Shown: positions 28,546 to 38,730, numbered from the stretch's first letter. The stretch: 64,000 bases of DNA from Methylobacterium sp. 17Sr1-1 (GCF_003173775.1 NZ_CP029552.1:6345001-6409000); one strand, 5' to 3'. The notes: a model not told the origin generated them from the sequence alone. A program made the numbers and translations.

Positions 28546-31308
28546 TCACCCCGTCGCCCCGAACCCGGTGGCGACGCAGTTGATCGACAGGAGCAGGGCG
28601 GATTTCAGCGCCTCGCGCGCCGTCTCGTCGGTCTCGGCCCGGAAGCGGCGCAGGAGGTTCACCTGCTCGCGGCTGACCTGGTTGAGCACCGGCAGCCGCT
28701 CGGCGAGCCGTCCGCGATAGAGTGGAAAGCGCTCGGCGAGGCTGGCGGCCCCGCTCACCTCCAGGACCATCGCGCAGGTGAGTCGGTACTCCGCCTCGAT
28801 CATCGCGAAGACCGCCTCGCGCGCGCCCTCGTCCGGGCACAGGCCGGCGAAGTCGCGGGCGAGCCCAAGATCGACGGTGAGGAGCGTCTTCTCGACCTCG
28901 TCCATGATCAGGCGGAACAACGGCGACTCCGAGAACATTCGCCGCAGCAGCGCCCGGCCGGATTCACCCCGCACGTCGAGGAGGCTCTTCACCCCGCTGC
29001 CGACCCCGTACCAGCCGGTGATGCCGTGGCGGTTCTGGCTCCAGGCGAAGACCCACGGGATCGCCCGCAGGTCGGCGAGGCTGCGGGCGCCGAAGCGGCG
29101 GGACGGGCGCGAGCCGATGTTGAGGAGCGCGATCTCGTCGAGCGGGCTCGCGGCGCCGAAATAGGTCACGAGATCCGGATGCGTCAGGAGCCGGGCATAG
29201 GCCGCCCGCGAGGCACCCGACAACGCCTCCAACGCATCGTCGAAGTCCGGGTTCGCCGCAGGAGTCCCGGGGGCCGCGCCGTCGAGGGCGTGGGCGAGCA
29301 CCGCGGAGGCCAGAAGCTCCATCTGGTAGGCGGCGGTGCCGCGGTTGGCATACTTGAACGACACCACCTCGCCCTGCTCGGTGGTGCGGAACCGGCCGCG
29401 GATCGAGCCCGGCGGCTGGGCGGCGATGGCCCGGGCGGTCGGCGCGCCGCCCCGGCTGACCGAGCCGCCGCGGCCGTGGAAGAACGCGATGCCGATCCCG
29501 GCCTGCTCGCCGACCTGGGTCAGGAGCCGCTGCGCCTTCGCCAGCTCCCAGTTCGAGGCGACGAAGCCACCGTCCTTGTTCGAATCGGAGTAGCCGATCA
29601 TCACCTCCTGCACCCCGCCCTGCTGGCGGGCGGAGCGGCGCACCACCGGCACCTTGAGCAGCGCCCGCATGATCGCCGGTGCGGCGCGCAGGTCGTCGAT
29701 GGTCTCGAACAGGGGCACGATCGGCAGCGGACAGATCTCGGTTCCGGCCGCGTCGAGGAACACGCCTGCCGTCTTCGCCAGCAGGTAGACGCCCAGGATG
29801 TCGGGCACCGAATGGGTCATCGACAGGACGAAGGCGCCGAACGCCTCGCGGTCGAGGCTGCCGCGCATCTCGGCCACCAGCCGGAAGGTCGAGAGCGTCT
29901 CCCGCGCCTCGTCGGGCAGGCCGGAGAGATCGGGCGGGCCGTCGAGAGGGCGGGCGAGCTCGGCCTCCAGCCATTGCGTCCAGGCCGGGGCGTCGACGTC
30001 CGGCGGCTCGCCCTCCTGCGTGGATCCTGGACCTTGGCGCCACAGCGCCTGGAGCGCCCGGGTGGTGCGGGTGGTGTTCTCGCGGATGTCGAGCCGCACG
30101 GTCGAGAAGCGGAAGATCTCGACCATCCGGCGCACCGGCCTCACCCGGTTGGCGGACAGCGAGGGGCAGCCCGCGGCGGTCAGGCCCTCCTCCAGGGCGC
30201 GCAGGTCGGCGATCAGCGTGTCGGCGTCGGCGTAGCCGGGGCCCGTGGGATCCTGCTCCGGCTCGTCCTCCAGCCCGGCGATCGTCGCGGCGAGGCGCCG
30301 GCTCAGGCATGTCAGAAACTGGCGGTAGGGCTCGCCCGGGTTGCGCCGCGCGATGGCCTCCCCATCCGGCTGGAGCGCGAGCTGGTCGGCGAGCGCGGCC
30401 GCGAAGCCGTCGGCGACCGGCAGGGCGCGGGCGCTGATCGAGAGGGTGCGGGCGAGCCCGTCGACGCGATCGCGGTAGCGCCGGAGGCTGGCGAGCGCGT
30501 TCTGCCGGAGCGTCCGCCGCGTCACCTCGGCGGTGACGAAGGGGTTGCCGTCCCGGTCGCCGCCGATCCAGGAGCCGAACTGGAAGAAGGCCGGCACCTC
30601 GAACCGGGCGCCCGGATAGGCGCCGGCCAGCGCCTCCTCCAGTGAGGCCAGGGTCTCGGGCAGCATCTCGAACAGGGTCTCGTCGAAGAAATGCAGCCCC
30701 CAGGCCACCTCCCGGTCGACGGTCGGCTTCTCGAGATGCAGCTCCCCGGTCATCCAGACCAGTTCGATCTCGTCGCGCAGGTCGTCCATCAGGGCCTGGC
30801 GCTCGCGCTCGGTCCAGCGCGGCATCTCCAGCTCCTTCAGGATCAGGTAGATCCGCCGGAATTTCTCCAGCACCGTGACCCGCTTGGCCTCGGTCGGGTG
30901 CGCCGTCAGGGTCGGGCGCACGCGCAGCGACGCCAGCAGCGCGTGGACGGTCTCGGCCGGCACGCCGCGCGCGGCGGCGCGGGCGAGCACGGCGCTGAAC
31001 GCGTTCTTCAGTCGGTCGCGCCCCGCCTCGCGCTCGACGTGGCGGCGCCGGCGCATGGCGGTGTTCTGCTCGGCGATGGCGATCAGCTGGAACCAGATGC
31101 CCCGGACCTGCAGCGCCCGCGCGGTCAGCTCCGGCGACAGACCGGCGATGTCCGCCTGCCCGCGCAACACCGCCTCCAGCTCCGGCTGGTGGCGCCGGCA
31201 GACATCGACCAGCGAGCGGAACAGCACGTCGAGGGCGACGCGGTCGTCGGTGCCGGTGATGAGCGGCGGGACGAAGGAGGTGTTGGGGACGGGAGTGTGG
31301 ATCATCAA
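28546..31308 (-). CDS. ppc: Phosphoenolpyruvate carboxylase
   Basis: Carboxylates PEP to oxaloacetate, the CO2-fixing step of the serine cycle. 920 residues, standard for bacterial PEPC. Catalytic motifs are present: [10 protein letters not shown] with the essential His near residue 140, [18 protein letters not shown], the mobile loop [15 protein letters not shown] and [16 protein letters not shown]. The N-terminal ATG is followed by a second ATG in frame. It is the last serine-cycle gene on this strand, downstream of mtkB from which it is separated by a 311-bp gap holding a palindromic element. In Methylobacterium extorquens this PEPC type is insensitive to acetyl-CoA; the same is likely but not testable here. 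Confidence 0.97.
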   Translation of the reverse strand: MMIHTPVPNTSFVPPLITGTDDRVALDVLFRSLVDVCRRHQPELEAVLRGQADIAGLSPELTARALQVRGIWFQLIAIAEQNTAMRRRRHVEREAGRDRLKNAFSAVLARAAARGVPAETVHALLASLRVRPTLTAHPTEAKRVTVLEKFRRIYLILKELEMPRWTERERQALMDDLRDEIELVWMTGELHLEKPTVDREVAWGLHFFDETLFEMLPETLASLEEALAGAYPGARFEVPAFFQFGSWIGGDRDGNPFVTAEVTRRTLRQNALASLRRYRDRVDGLARTLSISARALPVADGFAAALADQLALQPDGEAIARRNPGEPYRQFLTCLSRRLAATIAGLEDEPEQDPTGPGYADADTLIADLRALEEGLTAAGCPSLSANRVRPVRRMVEIFRFSTVRLDIRENTTRTTRALQALWRQGPGSTQEGEPPDVDAPAWTQWLEAELARPLDGPPDLSGLPDEARETLSTFRLVAEMRGSLDREAFGAFVLSMTHSVPDILGVYLLAKTAGVFLDAAGTEICPLPIVPLFETIDDLRAAPAIMRALLKVPVVRRSARQQGGVQEVMIGYSDSNKDGGFVASNWELAKAQRLLTQVGEQAGIGIAFFHGRGGSVSRGGAPTARAIAAQPPGSIRGRFRTTEQGEVVSFKYANRGTAAYQMELLASAVLAHALDGAAPGTPAANPDFDDALEALSGASRAAYARLLTHPDLVTYFGAASPLDEIALLNIGSRPSRRFGARSLADLRAIPWVFAWSQNRHGITGWYGVGSGVKSLLDVRGESGRALLRRMFSESPLFRLIMDEVEKTLLTVDLGLARDFAGLCPDEGAREAVFAMIEAEYRLTCAMVLEVSGAASLAERFPLYRGRLAERLPVLNQVSREQVNLLRRFRAETDETAREALKSALLLSINCVATGFGATG

Positions 31309-31346
31309 AGGGCTCCCCGTGGGGATCGAGGGAGGGGTGTCGAGAA

Positions 31347-31569
31347 GGGCGCGGGCTTTTCCCTCCCCCCTCTGCGGGGGAGGGTGCGAGCGGAGCGAGC
31401 CGGGAAAGGGGCAGCGCGACGCCTACGGACATGGCGCCCTTCAGAATGGTCGCGACCCCTCCGGAAGCGGCGTCGCCTCTCCCGCCCTGCTTCGCAGGGC
31501 ACCCTCCCCCGCAGAGGGGGGAGGGAGAAAATCCCGCGCCATTTCTTTCCCCGGATAGCTCTGCCGCCC
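31347..31569 (-). repeat. Palindromic intergenic element, copy A (between mtkB and ppc)
   Basis: A 25-bp perfect inverted repeat (31361-31385 with 31501-31525, C/G tracts around CTCTGCGGGG) encloses about 115 bp; outside it lie conserved ends, GGGCGGCAGAGCTAT on one side and a GCCCGCGCC-type end on the other, when read on the minus strand. The same element lies at 36467-36687 in the opposite orientation. The 311-bp gap 31309-31619 contains nothing else that I can identify. Confidence 0.85.
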
Positions 31570-31619
31570 ATGGGAAGAGGAGGAATGCACACGGGTCGCC
31601 GCAGAACCGATAAGCCGGC

Positions 31620-32519
31620 TCACGCCGCCTTGCGGCGTTCCGCCATCACCTGCGCCATGGTGGTGCCGAAGGCGCCCGGGCTCGGCGCCACGGTGAGGCC
31701 GAAGGAGCGCATGATCTCGGCCTTCTCGGCGGCGCTGTCGCCGGCCGCCGAGATGATCGCGCCGGCGTGACCCATCTTGCGGCCCTTGGGCGCCGTGAGC
31801 CCGGCGACGAAGCCGACCACGGGCTTCCTCATGTTCGCCTGGATCCACGAAGCGGCCTCGGCCTCCTGCGGCCCGCCGATCTCGCCGATCATCAACACGG
31901 CGGCGGTGTCGGGATCCGCCTCGAACAGGGCGAGGTGGTCGAGGAACGACGAGCCGTTGATCGGATCGCCGCCGATGCCGACCGAGGTCGAGATGCCGAG
32001 GCCCACCGCCTTCATCTGCGCCGCGGCCTCGTAGCCGAGCGTCCCGGAGCGCGAGATCACCCCGACATTGCCTTTCAGGTAGATGTGGCCCGGCATGATG
32101 CCGAGCATCGCCTTGCCGGGGGAGATGATGCCGGCGCAGTTCGGCCCCACCACCATCGGCCGGCGCTCCCGCGGATAGCGCCGGAGGTAGCGCTTGACCC
32201 GCATCATGTCCTGGGCCGGAATCCCGTCGGTGATCGAGCAGATCAGCCGGATGCCGGCATCCGCCGCCTCCATGATGGCGTCGGCGGCAAACGGCGGGGC
32301 GACGAAGGTGATGCTCGCTTCGGCCCCCGTCTCCTGCACCGCCTGGCGCACCGTGTCGAAGACCGGCACGCCGTGCTCTGTGCGCCCGCCCTTGCCCGGA
32401 GTGACGCCGGCGACGACCCGCGTGCCGTACTCGATCATCTCGCGGGCGTGGAAGCTGCCCTTGTCCCCGGTGATGCCCTGGACCAGGATCCGGGTCGTCT
32501 CGTCGATCAGGATGCTCAT
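31620..32519 (-). CDS. mtkB: Malate--CoA ligase (malate thiokinase) alpha subunit
   Basis: With MtkA converts malate, ATP and CoA to malyl-CoA. 299 residues, homologous to succinyl-CoA synthetase alpha: N-terminal CoA-binding Rossmann domain (TRILVQGITGDKGSFHAREM), PNCAGIISPG, and the phosphohistidine motif GRKMGHAGAIIS. It could be read as sucD by sequence alone; the position between mtkA and ppc in a serine-cycle operon and the MtkB-like length decide for malate thiokinase. It starts 11 bp after the mtkA stop; both are clearly co-transcribed. Confidence 0.95.
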   Translation of the reverse strand: MSILIDETTRILVQGITGDKGSFHAREMIEYGTRVVAGVTPGKGGRTEHGVPVFDTVRQAVQETGAEASITFVAPPFAADAIMEAADAGIRLICSITDGIPAQDMMRVKRYLRRYPRERRPMVVGPNCAGIISPGKAMLGIMPGHIYLKGNVGVISRSGTLGYEAAAQMKAVGLGISTSVGIGGDPINGSSFLDHLALFEADPDTAAVLMIGEIGGPQEAEAASWIQANMRKPVVGFVAGLTAPKGRKMGHAGAIISAAGDSAAEKAEIMRSFGLTVAPSPGAFGTTMAQVMAERRKAA

Positions 32520-32530
32520 CGGGCGAATCC

Positions 32531-33700
32531 TCAGTTCCGGGTGCGGATGGCGGCCACCGCCTTCTCGGCGGCCTCCGTCAGGGTGTCGGCGGTGATGAGG
32601 TCGAGGCCGCTCTGCTCCAGGATCGCCTTGCCGGCCTCGACGTTGGTGCCGGCGAGCCGCACCACCAGCGGCACGCCGATCTTCACCTCGCGGGCGGCCT
32701 GGACGACGCCCTCGGCGATCCAGTCGCAGCGGTTGATGCCCGCGAAGATGTTGACCAGGATCGCCCGCACGTTCGGGTCGGAGAGGACGAGGCGGAAGGC
32801 GGTCGCGACCCGCTGCGGCGAGGCGCCGCCGCCGACATCGAGGAAGTTCGCCGGCTCGCCGCCGGCATGCTTGATCATGTCCATCGTCGCCATGGCGAGG
32901 CCGGCGCCGTTGACGATGCAGCCGATCTCGCCGTCGAGGCCGATGTAGTTCAGGTTGTGCTCGGCGGCCTGGGCCTCGCGCGGGTCGCTCTGCGAGGGAT
33001 CGTGCATGTCGGCGATGGCGCGGCGCCGGAAGAGCGCGTTGTCGTCGAACGACATCTTGGCGTCCAGCGCCAGCACCCGGTCGTCCCGGGTCACGACCAG
33101 CGGGTTGATCTCCAGCATCACGGCGTCGCAATCGCGGAACGCGCGGTAGGCGCTCATGATCGTCTTCACGGCGGCGCCGACCTGCTTGATGTTGAGGCCG
33201 AGGCGAAAGGCGAGCTCGCGTGCCTCAAAGGGCTGGAGGCCGACCGCCGGCTCCACCACCACCTGGAGCAGCGCCTCCGGATCGGTCGCGGCGATCTCCT
33301 CGATGTCCATGCCGCCGGATTTCGAGGCCACGACCCGCACCCGCTCGACCTTCCGGTCGAGGACGATGCCGAGATAGAGTTCGCGCTCGAACGGGTCGGC
33401 GGTCTCGATATAGACCCGCTGCACCGGCTTGCCCTCGGGGCCGGTCTGCTGCGTGACGAGGCGACGGCCCAACAGGTCGGTCGCGGCATCGCGGACCTCG
33501 TGGGTGGTGCGGCACAGCCGGATGCCCCCGGCCTTGCCGCGGGCGCCGGCATGGATCTGCGCCTTCACCGCCCAGTGCCCGCCTCCCAGCTCGGTCGCGG
33601 CGTAGACCGCCTGATCGGGGCTGAAGGCGACGGCGCCCTTCGGGATCGGCACGCCGAAGCTCGCGAGCAGCTCCTTGGCCTGGTATTCGTGCACGTCCAT
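32531..33700 (-). CDS. mtkA: Malate--CoA ligase (malate thiokinase) beta subunit
   Basis: ATP-grasp subunit of malate thiokinase, 389 residues. Begins [20 protein letters not shown] as in SucC/MtkA; nucleotide-binding ATP-grasp residues lie within [17 protein letters not shown], the metal site in [10 protein letters not shown], and the C-terminal ligase domain has [16 protein letters not shown]. MtkA and SucC are close homologues; the neighbouring sga-hprA-mtdA-fchA genes identify this as the serine-cycle enzyme. 127 bp separate it from fchA upstream, the longest coding-to-coding gap within this block apart from the repeat-bearing ones. Confidence 0.95.
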   Translation of the reverse strand: MDVHEYQAKELLASFGVPIPKGAVAFSPDQAVYAATELGGGHWAVKAQIHAGARGKAGGIRLCRTTHEVRDAATDLLGRRLVTQQTGPEGKPVQRVYIETADPFERELYLGIVLDRKVERVRVVASKSGGMDIEEIAATDPEALLQVVVEPAVGLQPFEARELAFRLGLNIKQVGAAVKTIMSAYRAFRDCDAVMLEINPLVVTRDDRVLALDAKMSFDDNALFRRRAIADMHDPSQSDPREAQAAEHNLNYIGLDGEIGCIVNGAGLAMATMDMIKHAGGEPANFLDVGGGASPQRVATAFRLVLSDPNVRAILVNIFAGINRCDWIAEGVVQAAREVKIGVPLVVRLAGTNVEAGKAILEQSGLDLITADTLTEAAEKAVAAIRTRN

Positions 33701-33827
33701 GGCGTCCTCCTGGATGTTGGCAAAGGCTTCCCGGTCCGGGCGCGAGGGGGTTCCCCGCGCCCGGCTGAAAGCTCGGTGCGTTGCTTCGAGTGTTCGGCCC
33801 GATGACTCTATCGAGCCACGCCGACCA

Positions 33828-34478
33828 TTAGGTCAGCTTCGACTTCACCAGGCCGTAGACCCGCTCGGTCAGGGCGTCGGCCCCGTCGAGCGCCCGCGCG
33901 AGGTCGGCGAGGCGGCCCTCCGCGAAGGTCCGGTCCTCAATGGCCTTGGCGTTCACATAGACGTTGAGGGCGGCGCTGCGCAGGCCGGCCTGGGCGGCCA
34001 GCACCGCGACGCCCGCGTCGCTGACCACGTTGAGGTTGCCGCGCTCGGCGATCCCCTCGCACAGATCGATCACCGCCCGGCAGGTTCTGGCGCAGGCGAG
34101 CGGCACGTCGGTGGCGAGCCGCAGGGCGTCCTGGATCGCGGCGGCGCGGGCCGCCTTCTCGTCGTCGGTCGCCTTCGGCAGCCCGTAGGCGCCCATCACC
34201 GCGTTGAAGGCGCTCACGTCCTCGGCGATCATGCCGGTGAGCTCCGCCCGCAAGGCTTCGGCGCGGTCGCGGGTCGCGATCATCTCGGCCTCGACCTCGG
34301 CGTACTTCTTCTTGCCGATGGTGAGGTTGCAGACCATCGAGACCAGGGCGGCCCCCATGGCGCCGGAAATCGCCGCCGCGCCGCCGCCGCCGGGGGTCGG
34401 GCGCTCGCTCGCGAGCGCGTCGAGAAAGCCCGGGATCGTGTCCTCGGAGTGAAGATCCTGGCGAAGATCCTGGGCCAT
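33828..34478 (-). CDS. fchA: Methenyltetrahydrofolate cyclohydrolase
   Basis: Interconverts 10-formyl-H4F and methenyl-H4F in C1 assimilation. 216 residues of the FTCD_C (cyclodeaminase/cyclohydrolase) fold rather than the FolD type: [20 protein letters not shown] (Gly-rich turn), [16 protein letters not shown], and [20 protein letters not shown]. FchA of M. extorquens is about 208 residues. The ATG overlaps the mtdA stop by one base (TGATG), so translation is coupled to mtdA, its pathway partner. Confidence 0.96.
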   Translation of the reverse strand: MAQDLRQDLHSEDTIPGFLDALASERPTPGGGGAAAISGAMGAALVSMVCNLTIGKKKYAEVEAEMIATRDRAEALRAELTGMIAEDVSAFNAVMGAYGLPKATDDEKAARAAAIQDALRLATDVPLACARTCRAVIDLCEGIAERGNLNVVSDAGVAVLAAQAGLRSAALNVYVNAKAIEDRTFAEGRLADLARALDGADALTERVYGLVKSKLT

Positions 34479-35338
34479 CACGCCATCTCTTTCGCGAGCG
34501 CGTAGATCTCTTCCGCGTCGAGGACCAGGTCGGTGCTCTCGAACAGCTTGGCGATGCAGGCCCGGTGCAGCTTGAGCTTCAGGCCGCCGATGCCGAGCGC
34601 CCCGAACACGGTCTTGCCGTGGCGCTCCTTGCCCTTGTCGGTAGCCTCGATCCCGCCGAAGCCGAGCGGCGGCTGGGCGTTGTAGTCGGCGATGAAGGCG
34701 AGGCTCTGGGCGGATTGCCACTGCGCCTCGGAGACCAGCTCCAGCCCGATCGCGCCGGCCGAGAACGCGACGTCGGCCTCGCCGACCGCCGCACCGCGGG
34801 ATTCCGCATCCGGGGTCTCGATCGCCCGGATCGCGACCTTGAACCGGGTCTCGATGGCCTTCGCGGCCTCTTCCGCCTTGGCGAGCTGGCGCCCGGCGAG
34901 GGTCACGCTGGCGCCTTCCTTCGCGAGGAGCGCCGCCGAGCGCATGCCGACTGGGCCGGTGCCGGCGAGCACCACCGCGCGCTTGCCCTGGAGCGAGCCC
35001 GCCGCCTTGGCGACGAGGGCCACGCCCGCCGCCGCGGTGGTGTTCGAGCCGTTCGAATCGAGCATGCACGAGACGCGGAACGGGCCGAAGAAGCGCTTGC
35101 GCACCGCCTTGAACACCGCCTCGCCGGCCGCCATGCTGCCGCCGCCGACGAAGATCGCGGTCGATTTCTTCTCCGCTCCGCCGCGGGTGTAGATCGTGCC
35201 GTCGACGAGCGCCCCGACATTGTCCGGGGTCACGTTGGGATAGCCCGTGATGATGTCGGCGCCGCCGTCGTAGCCCACCACCACGTCGAAGACGCTGGGC
35301 ATCGGGTCGGTGTCGAACTGGAACAGAAGTTTCTTCAT
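34478..35338 (-). CDS. mtdA: NADP-dependent methylene-H4F/methylene-H4MPT dehydrogenase
   Basis: Reduces methenyl-H4F to methylene-H4F with NADPH, feeding serine hydroxymethyltransferase. 286 residues; almost the entire sequence follows the MtdA pattern: KKLLFQFDTDPMPSVFDVVV, YDGGADIITGYPNVTPDNVG, MLDSNGSNTTAAAGVAL, the NADP-binding VVLAGTGPVGMRSAALLAKE and FGALGIGGLKLKLHRACIAK. MtdA is a hallmark of serine-cycle methylotrophs. It lies 80 bp downstream of hprA and overlaps fchA by one base. Confidence 0.97.
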   Translation of the reverse strand: MKKLLFQFDTDPMPSVFDVVVGYDGGADIITGYPNVTPDNVGALVDGTIYTRGGAEKKSTAIFVGGGSMAAGEAVFKAVRKRFFGPFRVSCMLDSNGSNTTAAAGVALVAKAAGSLQGKRAVVLAGTGPVGMRSAALLAKEGASVTLAGRQLAKAEEAAKAIETRFKVAIRAIETPDAESRGAAVGEADVAFSAGAIGLELVSEAQWQSAQSLAFIADYNAQPPLGFGGIEATDKGKERHGKTVFGALGIGGLKLKLHRACIAKLFESTDLVLDAEEIYALAKEMA

Positions 35339-35418
35339 CGTCGTCCTCTCCGCCGCGGGCGTGCCGCCTGCGCGGGGTCTCCGTTGGTTGCGAGAGCGGG
35401 TTAGCGCTCCGTCCCGCC

Positions 35419-36357
35419 CTACTCCACCACGTTCTGCGGCCGGCCGGCTACGAAGGCCTCGATGTTGTCGATGACCTGGTCGGCGAGGATCTGCATCCCT
35501 TGGCGGCTCGCCCAGGCGACGTGGGGGGTGATGATCAGGTTCGGCAGGTCGAGGGCGAGCAGCGGGTTGTCGTCCCGCGGCGGCTCGCTGGTGAGCACGT
35601 CGAACCCGGCGCCGCCGATCGTGCCGGCGGTGAGCGCCTCGGCGAGGGCCGCCTCGTCGACGAGGCCGCCGCGGGCGGTGTTGATCAGGATCGCGTCGCG
35701 CTTCATCCGCGCCAGCTCGTCCCGGCCGATCATGTTGCGGGTCTGCGGCGTCAGCGGCGCGTGCAGGGTGATCACGTCGCTCTCGCGCAGGATCGTGTCG
35801 AGGTCGACGAGGCCGGGTTGGGGCATCACGTCGGTGGCGATCACCCGCATGCCAAGCGCTTCCGCCCGCTGGCCGATCGACTTGCCCAGCGCCCCGTAGC
35901 CGACGATGCCGAGGGTCGACCCGGCGACGTCCCGGATCGGATAGTCGAAGTAGCAGAAGTGCCGCGCTTTGGCCCAGTCGCCGCGCCGGACCGAGTTGGC
36001 GTAGGGAACGATCGCGCGGCGAAGCGCGAAGATCAGCCCGATCACGTGCTCCGGCACGGTGTTGAAGGCGTAGTTGCGGACATTGACCACCGTGATGCCG
36101 CGCGCCTTGGCGGCGGCCTTGTCGACCACGTCGGTGCCGGTGGCGGCGACCGCGATCAGCTTCAGGTCCGGCAGCCGGCTCAAGGTGTCTTCCCGCATCG
36201 GCACCTTGTTGATGATGGCGATGTCGGCCCCTTGCAGCCGCGCGACGATCTCCCCGGGCTCCGTCACGGCGTGCTCGACGTAATCGTGCGGGAAGCTCGG
36301 GCGCCGCAACTCGGCATCCAGGGTCTCGCGGTCGAGGAAGACGATGCGGTGGGACAT
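35419..36357 (-). CDS. hprA: Hydroxypyruvate reductase
   Basis: Reduces hydroxypyruvate to D-glycerate with NAD(P)H after the Sga transamination. 312 residues of the D-2-hydroxyacid dehydrogenase family: NAD-binding GSTLGIVGYGALGKSIGQRA, the substrate Arg in LINTARGGLVDEAAL, catalytic Glu in DVLTSEPPRDDNPLL and His in LIITPHVAWAS. ATG 36357 (start MSHRIVFLDRETL) matches the known HprA N-terminus and length (about 314); upstream in-frame codons fall in the repeat-bearing gap. Second gene of the serine-cycle operon. Confidence 0.96.
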   Translation of the reverse strand: MSHRIVFLDRETLDAELRRPSFPHDYVEHAVTEPGEIVARLQGADIAIINKVPMREDTLSRLPDLKLIAVAATGTDVVDKAAAKARGITVVNVRNYAFNTVPEHVIGLIFALRRAIVPYANSVRRGDWAKARHFCYFDYPIRDVAGSTLGIVGYGALGKSIGQRAEALGMRVIATDVMPQPGLVDLDTILRESDVITLHAPLTPQTRNMIGRDELARMKRDAILINTARGGLVDEAALAEALTAGTIGGAGFDVLTSEPPRDDNPLLALDLPNLIITPHVAWASRQGMQILADQVIDNIEAFVAGRPQNVVE

Positions 36358-36466
36358 GTCGGTCTCCGGCACCCCGGTCCGGCGGGGCATGGCACGGCAG
36401 AATGGCACGGCGGGTGGGGGTGGGGCAGTCGGTCTAACGTCTGGCGCGGGCTTCTCCTCTCCCCGC

Positions 36467-36687
36467 GGGCGGCAGAGCTGTGCGGGGAAAGGAGTGGCGC
36501 GAGTTTACCCCTCCCCTCTGCGGGGGAGGGTGGCGAGCGCAGCGAGCCGGGAGAGGGGACGCCGCTTCCGACTATGGCGGAGCCGTCGTGAAGGGCGCCG
36601 CCTGGAACAGCGTCGCGCCGCCCCTCTCCCGCCCGGCTCCGCCGGGCACCCTCCCCCGCAGAGGGGGGGAGGGAAGAAGCCCGCGCC
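36467..36687 (+). repeat. Palindromic intergenic element, copy B (between sga and hprA)
   Basis: Inverted C/G-tract arms around CTCTGCGGGGGAGGGTG (36509-36532) and their complement (about 36647-36673) enclose a core that matches copy A at 31347-31569 when one of them is reverse-complemented: shared ends GGGCGGCAGAGCTGT, shared core phrases GGCGCCCTTCA and CGGAAGCGGCGTC on the minus strand. It abuts the sga stop codon at 36688. The 330-bp gap 36358-36687 otherwise holds nothing recognisable. Confidence 0.85.
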
Positions 36688-37878
36688 TCACCCGTCCACC
36701 CGCGTGCTCCGAAAGTGCTCCTGCGCCGCCGCGACGCCGCTGCCGGGCTCGATGCGGATGCCGGCATCGCGCATCGCCATCTCGCAGCCTGAGAGGGCGC
36801 CGAGCAGCATCAGCTCGTTGAGATCGCCGAGATGGCCGATGCGGAACAGCTTGCCCGCCACCTGCGACAGGCCAGCTCCGAGAGCGAGGTTGTAGCGGCG
36901 ATAGGCGAGGCCGATCACCTCGGCGCCGTTGATCCCCTCCGGCACCATCACGGCGCTCACGGTGTCGGAGTACCACTTCGGGTCCTTGGCGCACAGGGTC
37001 AGCCCCCAGGCCCGCACCGCCGCGCGGACGCCGTCGGCGAGCCGCCGGTGGCGGGCGAAGACCTGCTCCAGCCCCTCCTCCTCGAGGCAGCGCAGGGCCT
37101 CGCGCAGGCCGTACAGCAGCGGCAGCGGCGGCGTGTAGGGGAAGTAGCCGGTGGCGTTGGCCTTGGTCTGGTCCGAGAACTCGAAATAGGCGCGGCGGCA
37201 CTCGGCGGTCTTCGCCGCCTCCAGCGCCCGCTTGCTGGCGCAGACGATGCCTAAGCCCGCCGGCAGCATCAGGCCCTTCTGCGATCCGGTGATGGCGCAA
37301 TCGACGCCCCACTCGTCGGCCCGGAAGTCGATGCTGCCGATCGACGAGACGCCGTCGACGTAGAGCATCGCCGGATGGCCCGCCGCGTCGATCGCCCGGC
37401 GCACCGCGCCGATATCGGACGTGACGCCGGTGGCGGTCTCGTTGTGGACCACCAGCACGGCCTTGATCCGGTGCTCGCGGTCGGCCCGCAGGGCCTCCTC
37501 GATCCGCGCCGGATCGGCGCCGCGGCCCCATTCCTCGTCCTGGACGTCGACGTCGAGGCCGACGCGCTTGGCGAGATCGATCCACAGGGTGCTGAACTGG
37601 CCGAAGCGCGGCGCCAGCACCCGGTCGCCTGGCGAGAGCGTGTTGGTGAGCGCCGCCTCCCAGGCGCCCGTGCCGCTCGACGGGAACAGGAAGACCTGGC
37701 CGTCGCGGGACTTGAAGATCTTCTTCGTCTCCTCGAACAGCGGCAGGACCAGCTCGGGGAAGACGGGCGAGCGATGGTCCTCCATCGGCACGATCATCGC
37801 GCGCTGGACCCGCTCCGGCACGTTGGTCGGGCCCGGAACGAAAAGGAAGTTGCGTCCCGGGCGTCTCGATCCAGCCAT
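36688..37878 (-). CDS. sga: Serine--glyoxylate aminotransferase
   Basis: PLP enzyme converting serine and glyoxylate to hydroxypyruvate and glycine; it opens the serine-cycle operon. 396 residues (SgaA of M. extorquens is about 402). Class V aminotransferase features: NFLFVPGPTNVPERVQRAM at the N-terminus, MLYVDGVSSIGSIDFRADEW with the PLP Asp, and the Schiff-base lysine in CAITGSQKGLMLPAGLG. AGGAG lies 7 bp before the ATG and an inverted repeat (37911-37929) lies in the leader. A 330-bp gap with copy B of the palindromic element separates it from hprA. Confidence 0.97.
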   Translation of the reverse strand: MAGSRRPGRNFLFVPGPTNVPERVQRAMIVPMEDHRSPVFPELVLPLFEETKKIFKSRDGQVFLFPSSGTGAWEAALTNTLSPGDRVLAPRFGQFSTLWIDLAKRVGLDVDVQDEEWGRGADPARIEEALRADREHRIKAVLVVHNETATGVTSDIGAVRRAIDAAGHPAMLYVDGVSSIGSIDFRADEWGVDCAITGSQKGLMLPAGLGIVCASKRALEAAKTAECRRAYFEFSDQTKANATGYFPYTPPLPLLYGLREALRCLEEEGLEQVFARHRRLADGVRAAVRAWGLTLCAKDPKWYSDTVSAVMVPEGINGAEVIGLAYRRYNLALGAGLSQVAGKLFRIGHLGDLNELMLLGALSGCEMAMRDAGIRIEPGSGVAAAQEHFRSTRVDG

Positions 37879-38323
37879 GGTGTCTCCTCCGGCCCTGCGG
37901 GCTGACCCATCCGGACGTGGCCCGTCCGGTGTCGTGAATGTGGTGCGCGCCGCCGGCCATCTCGTGACGGATCGCTCGGGTCTATCGGCGCGGGCGCGGT
38001 AGACCGGAAGAGCAGGCGGCGTCTCGCCGCCGCCCGCTGCCCCGGATCGCCGTGTCGAGGGCGACTATGCGGGCGCCCGCGCGACAAGGAAAACTGAAAA
38101 AACTGAGCCTCACCTTCCAAAAATTTGAAACCTGTCCGACAGCTTGGCCGAAAGAGGTAGGCGGCTGCGCCTTCCGCCGCACGGCCCAATCTAGGCTTCG
38201 CCGTATCGGCAGTATTGCTCACAAAAGCCGCAGACATTATCGAATGTGATCAGCGGTTCCGATCACGACGGATATGCATCGGCCCAACGATGCAACGGGT
38301 CGGACCCGGGGGGGAGACTAACC
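37879..38323. promoter_or_regulatory. Divergent control region of the serine-cycle operon (445 bp, no gene seen)
   Basis: Lies between sga (minus) and a small plus-strand gene. It contains a perfect inverted repeat CCGGACG-TGGCC-CGTCCGG (37911-37929) 33 bp upstream of the sga ATG, an AT-rich tract (38085-38125) suited to a promoter, and a second perfect inverted repeat GTGATC-N9-GATCAC (38246-38266) on the side of the small gene. In M. extorquens the equivalent region is bound by the LysR-type regulator QscR; I could not assign its site here. Confidence 0.5.
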
Positions 38324-38641
38324 ATGACCGCGACCAGCGTGATCTCGGGATTCACACGCACGCGGCCGCGCACGGTGCGGCGCTGGCCGACCTACAACCT
38401 GTTTCGCCGGCGCGCGGAGCCGGACCTGGTCTGCGCAGTGCCGAACGACTTTCCGGTGCCGGCCTTCGTCACCGGCGAGGCCTGGACCTTCGCGGGCAGC
38501 ATCGACGCCCCGTCCGCGGCGCCGCCCGGGTTCTCGGCCGAGATGGCGGAGCGCGGCGCCGAGACCTGCGGCTTCCACCTGTTCCACCAGCTGCCGGCCG
38601 TCGCGGCGGCACCCGAGGACAGGTGGCGGGCCGCCGGATAA
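38324..38641 (+). CDS. Hypothetical protein, 105 residues
   Basis: Not recognised. A short Arg-rich N-terminal part (FTRTRPRTVRRWPTYNLFRR) is followed by an unremarkable neutral segment with VICAV-like and CGFHLFHQLP stretches; no signal peptide or membrane helix. The ATG has a GGGGGAG ribosome site 7-13 bp upstream and the codon usage is GC3-rich like its neighbours, which is why I accept it. It is divergent from the sga operon and followed by a small secreted protein gene. Confidence 0.55.
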   Translation: MTATSVISGFTRTRPRTVRRWPTYNLFRRRAEPDLVCAVPNDFPVPAFVTGEAWTFAGSIDAPSAAPPGFSAEMAERGAETCGFHLFHQLPAVAAAPEDRWRAAG

Positions 38642-38730
38642 GCTTTTTCGTGAGAACCGGAGCCGGGGTTCGCGCATTGTCTTGGCAAGCAACGCTTTCG
38701 CAAGACACGCCCCGCACCGGAGTGCCCGAG

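Noticed and set aside
28330..30645. 771-codon plus-strand open frame opposite ppc
   Set aside because: Shadow of ppc; residues are His/Arg/Gly-rich without a folded-protein pattern.
31620..33700. Reading mtkA/mtkB as succinyl-CoA synthetase sucC/sucD
   Set aside because: Homology alone allows it, but the position inside sga-hprA-mtdA-fchA-ppc and the absence of sucAB or mdh nearby favour malate thiokinase.
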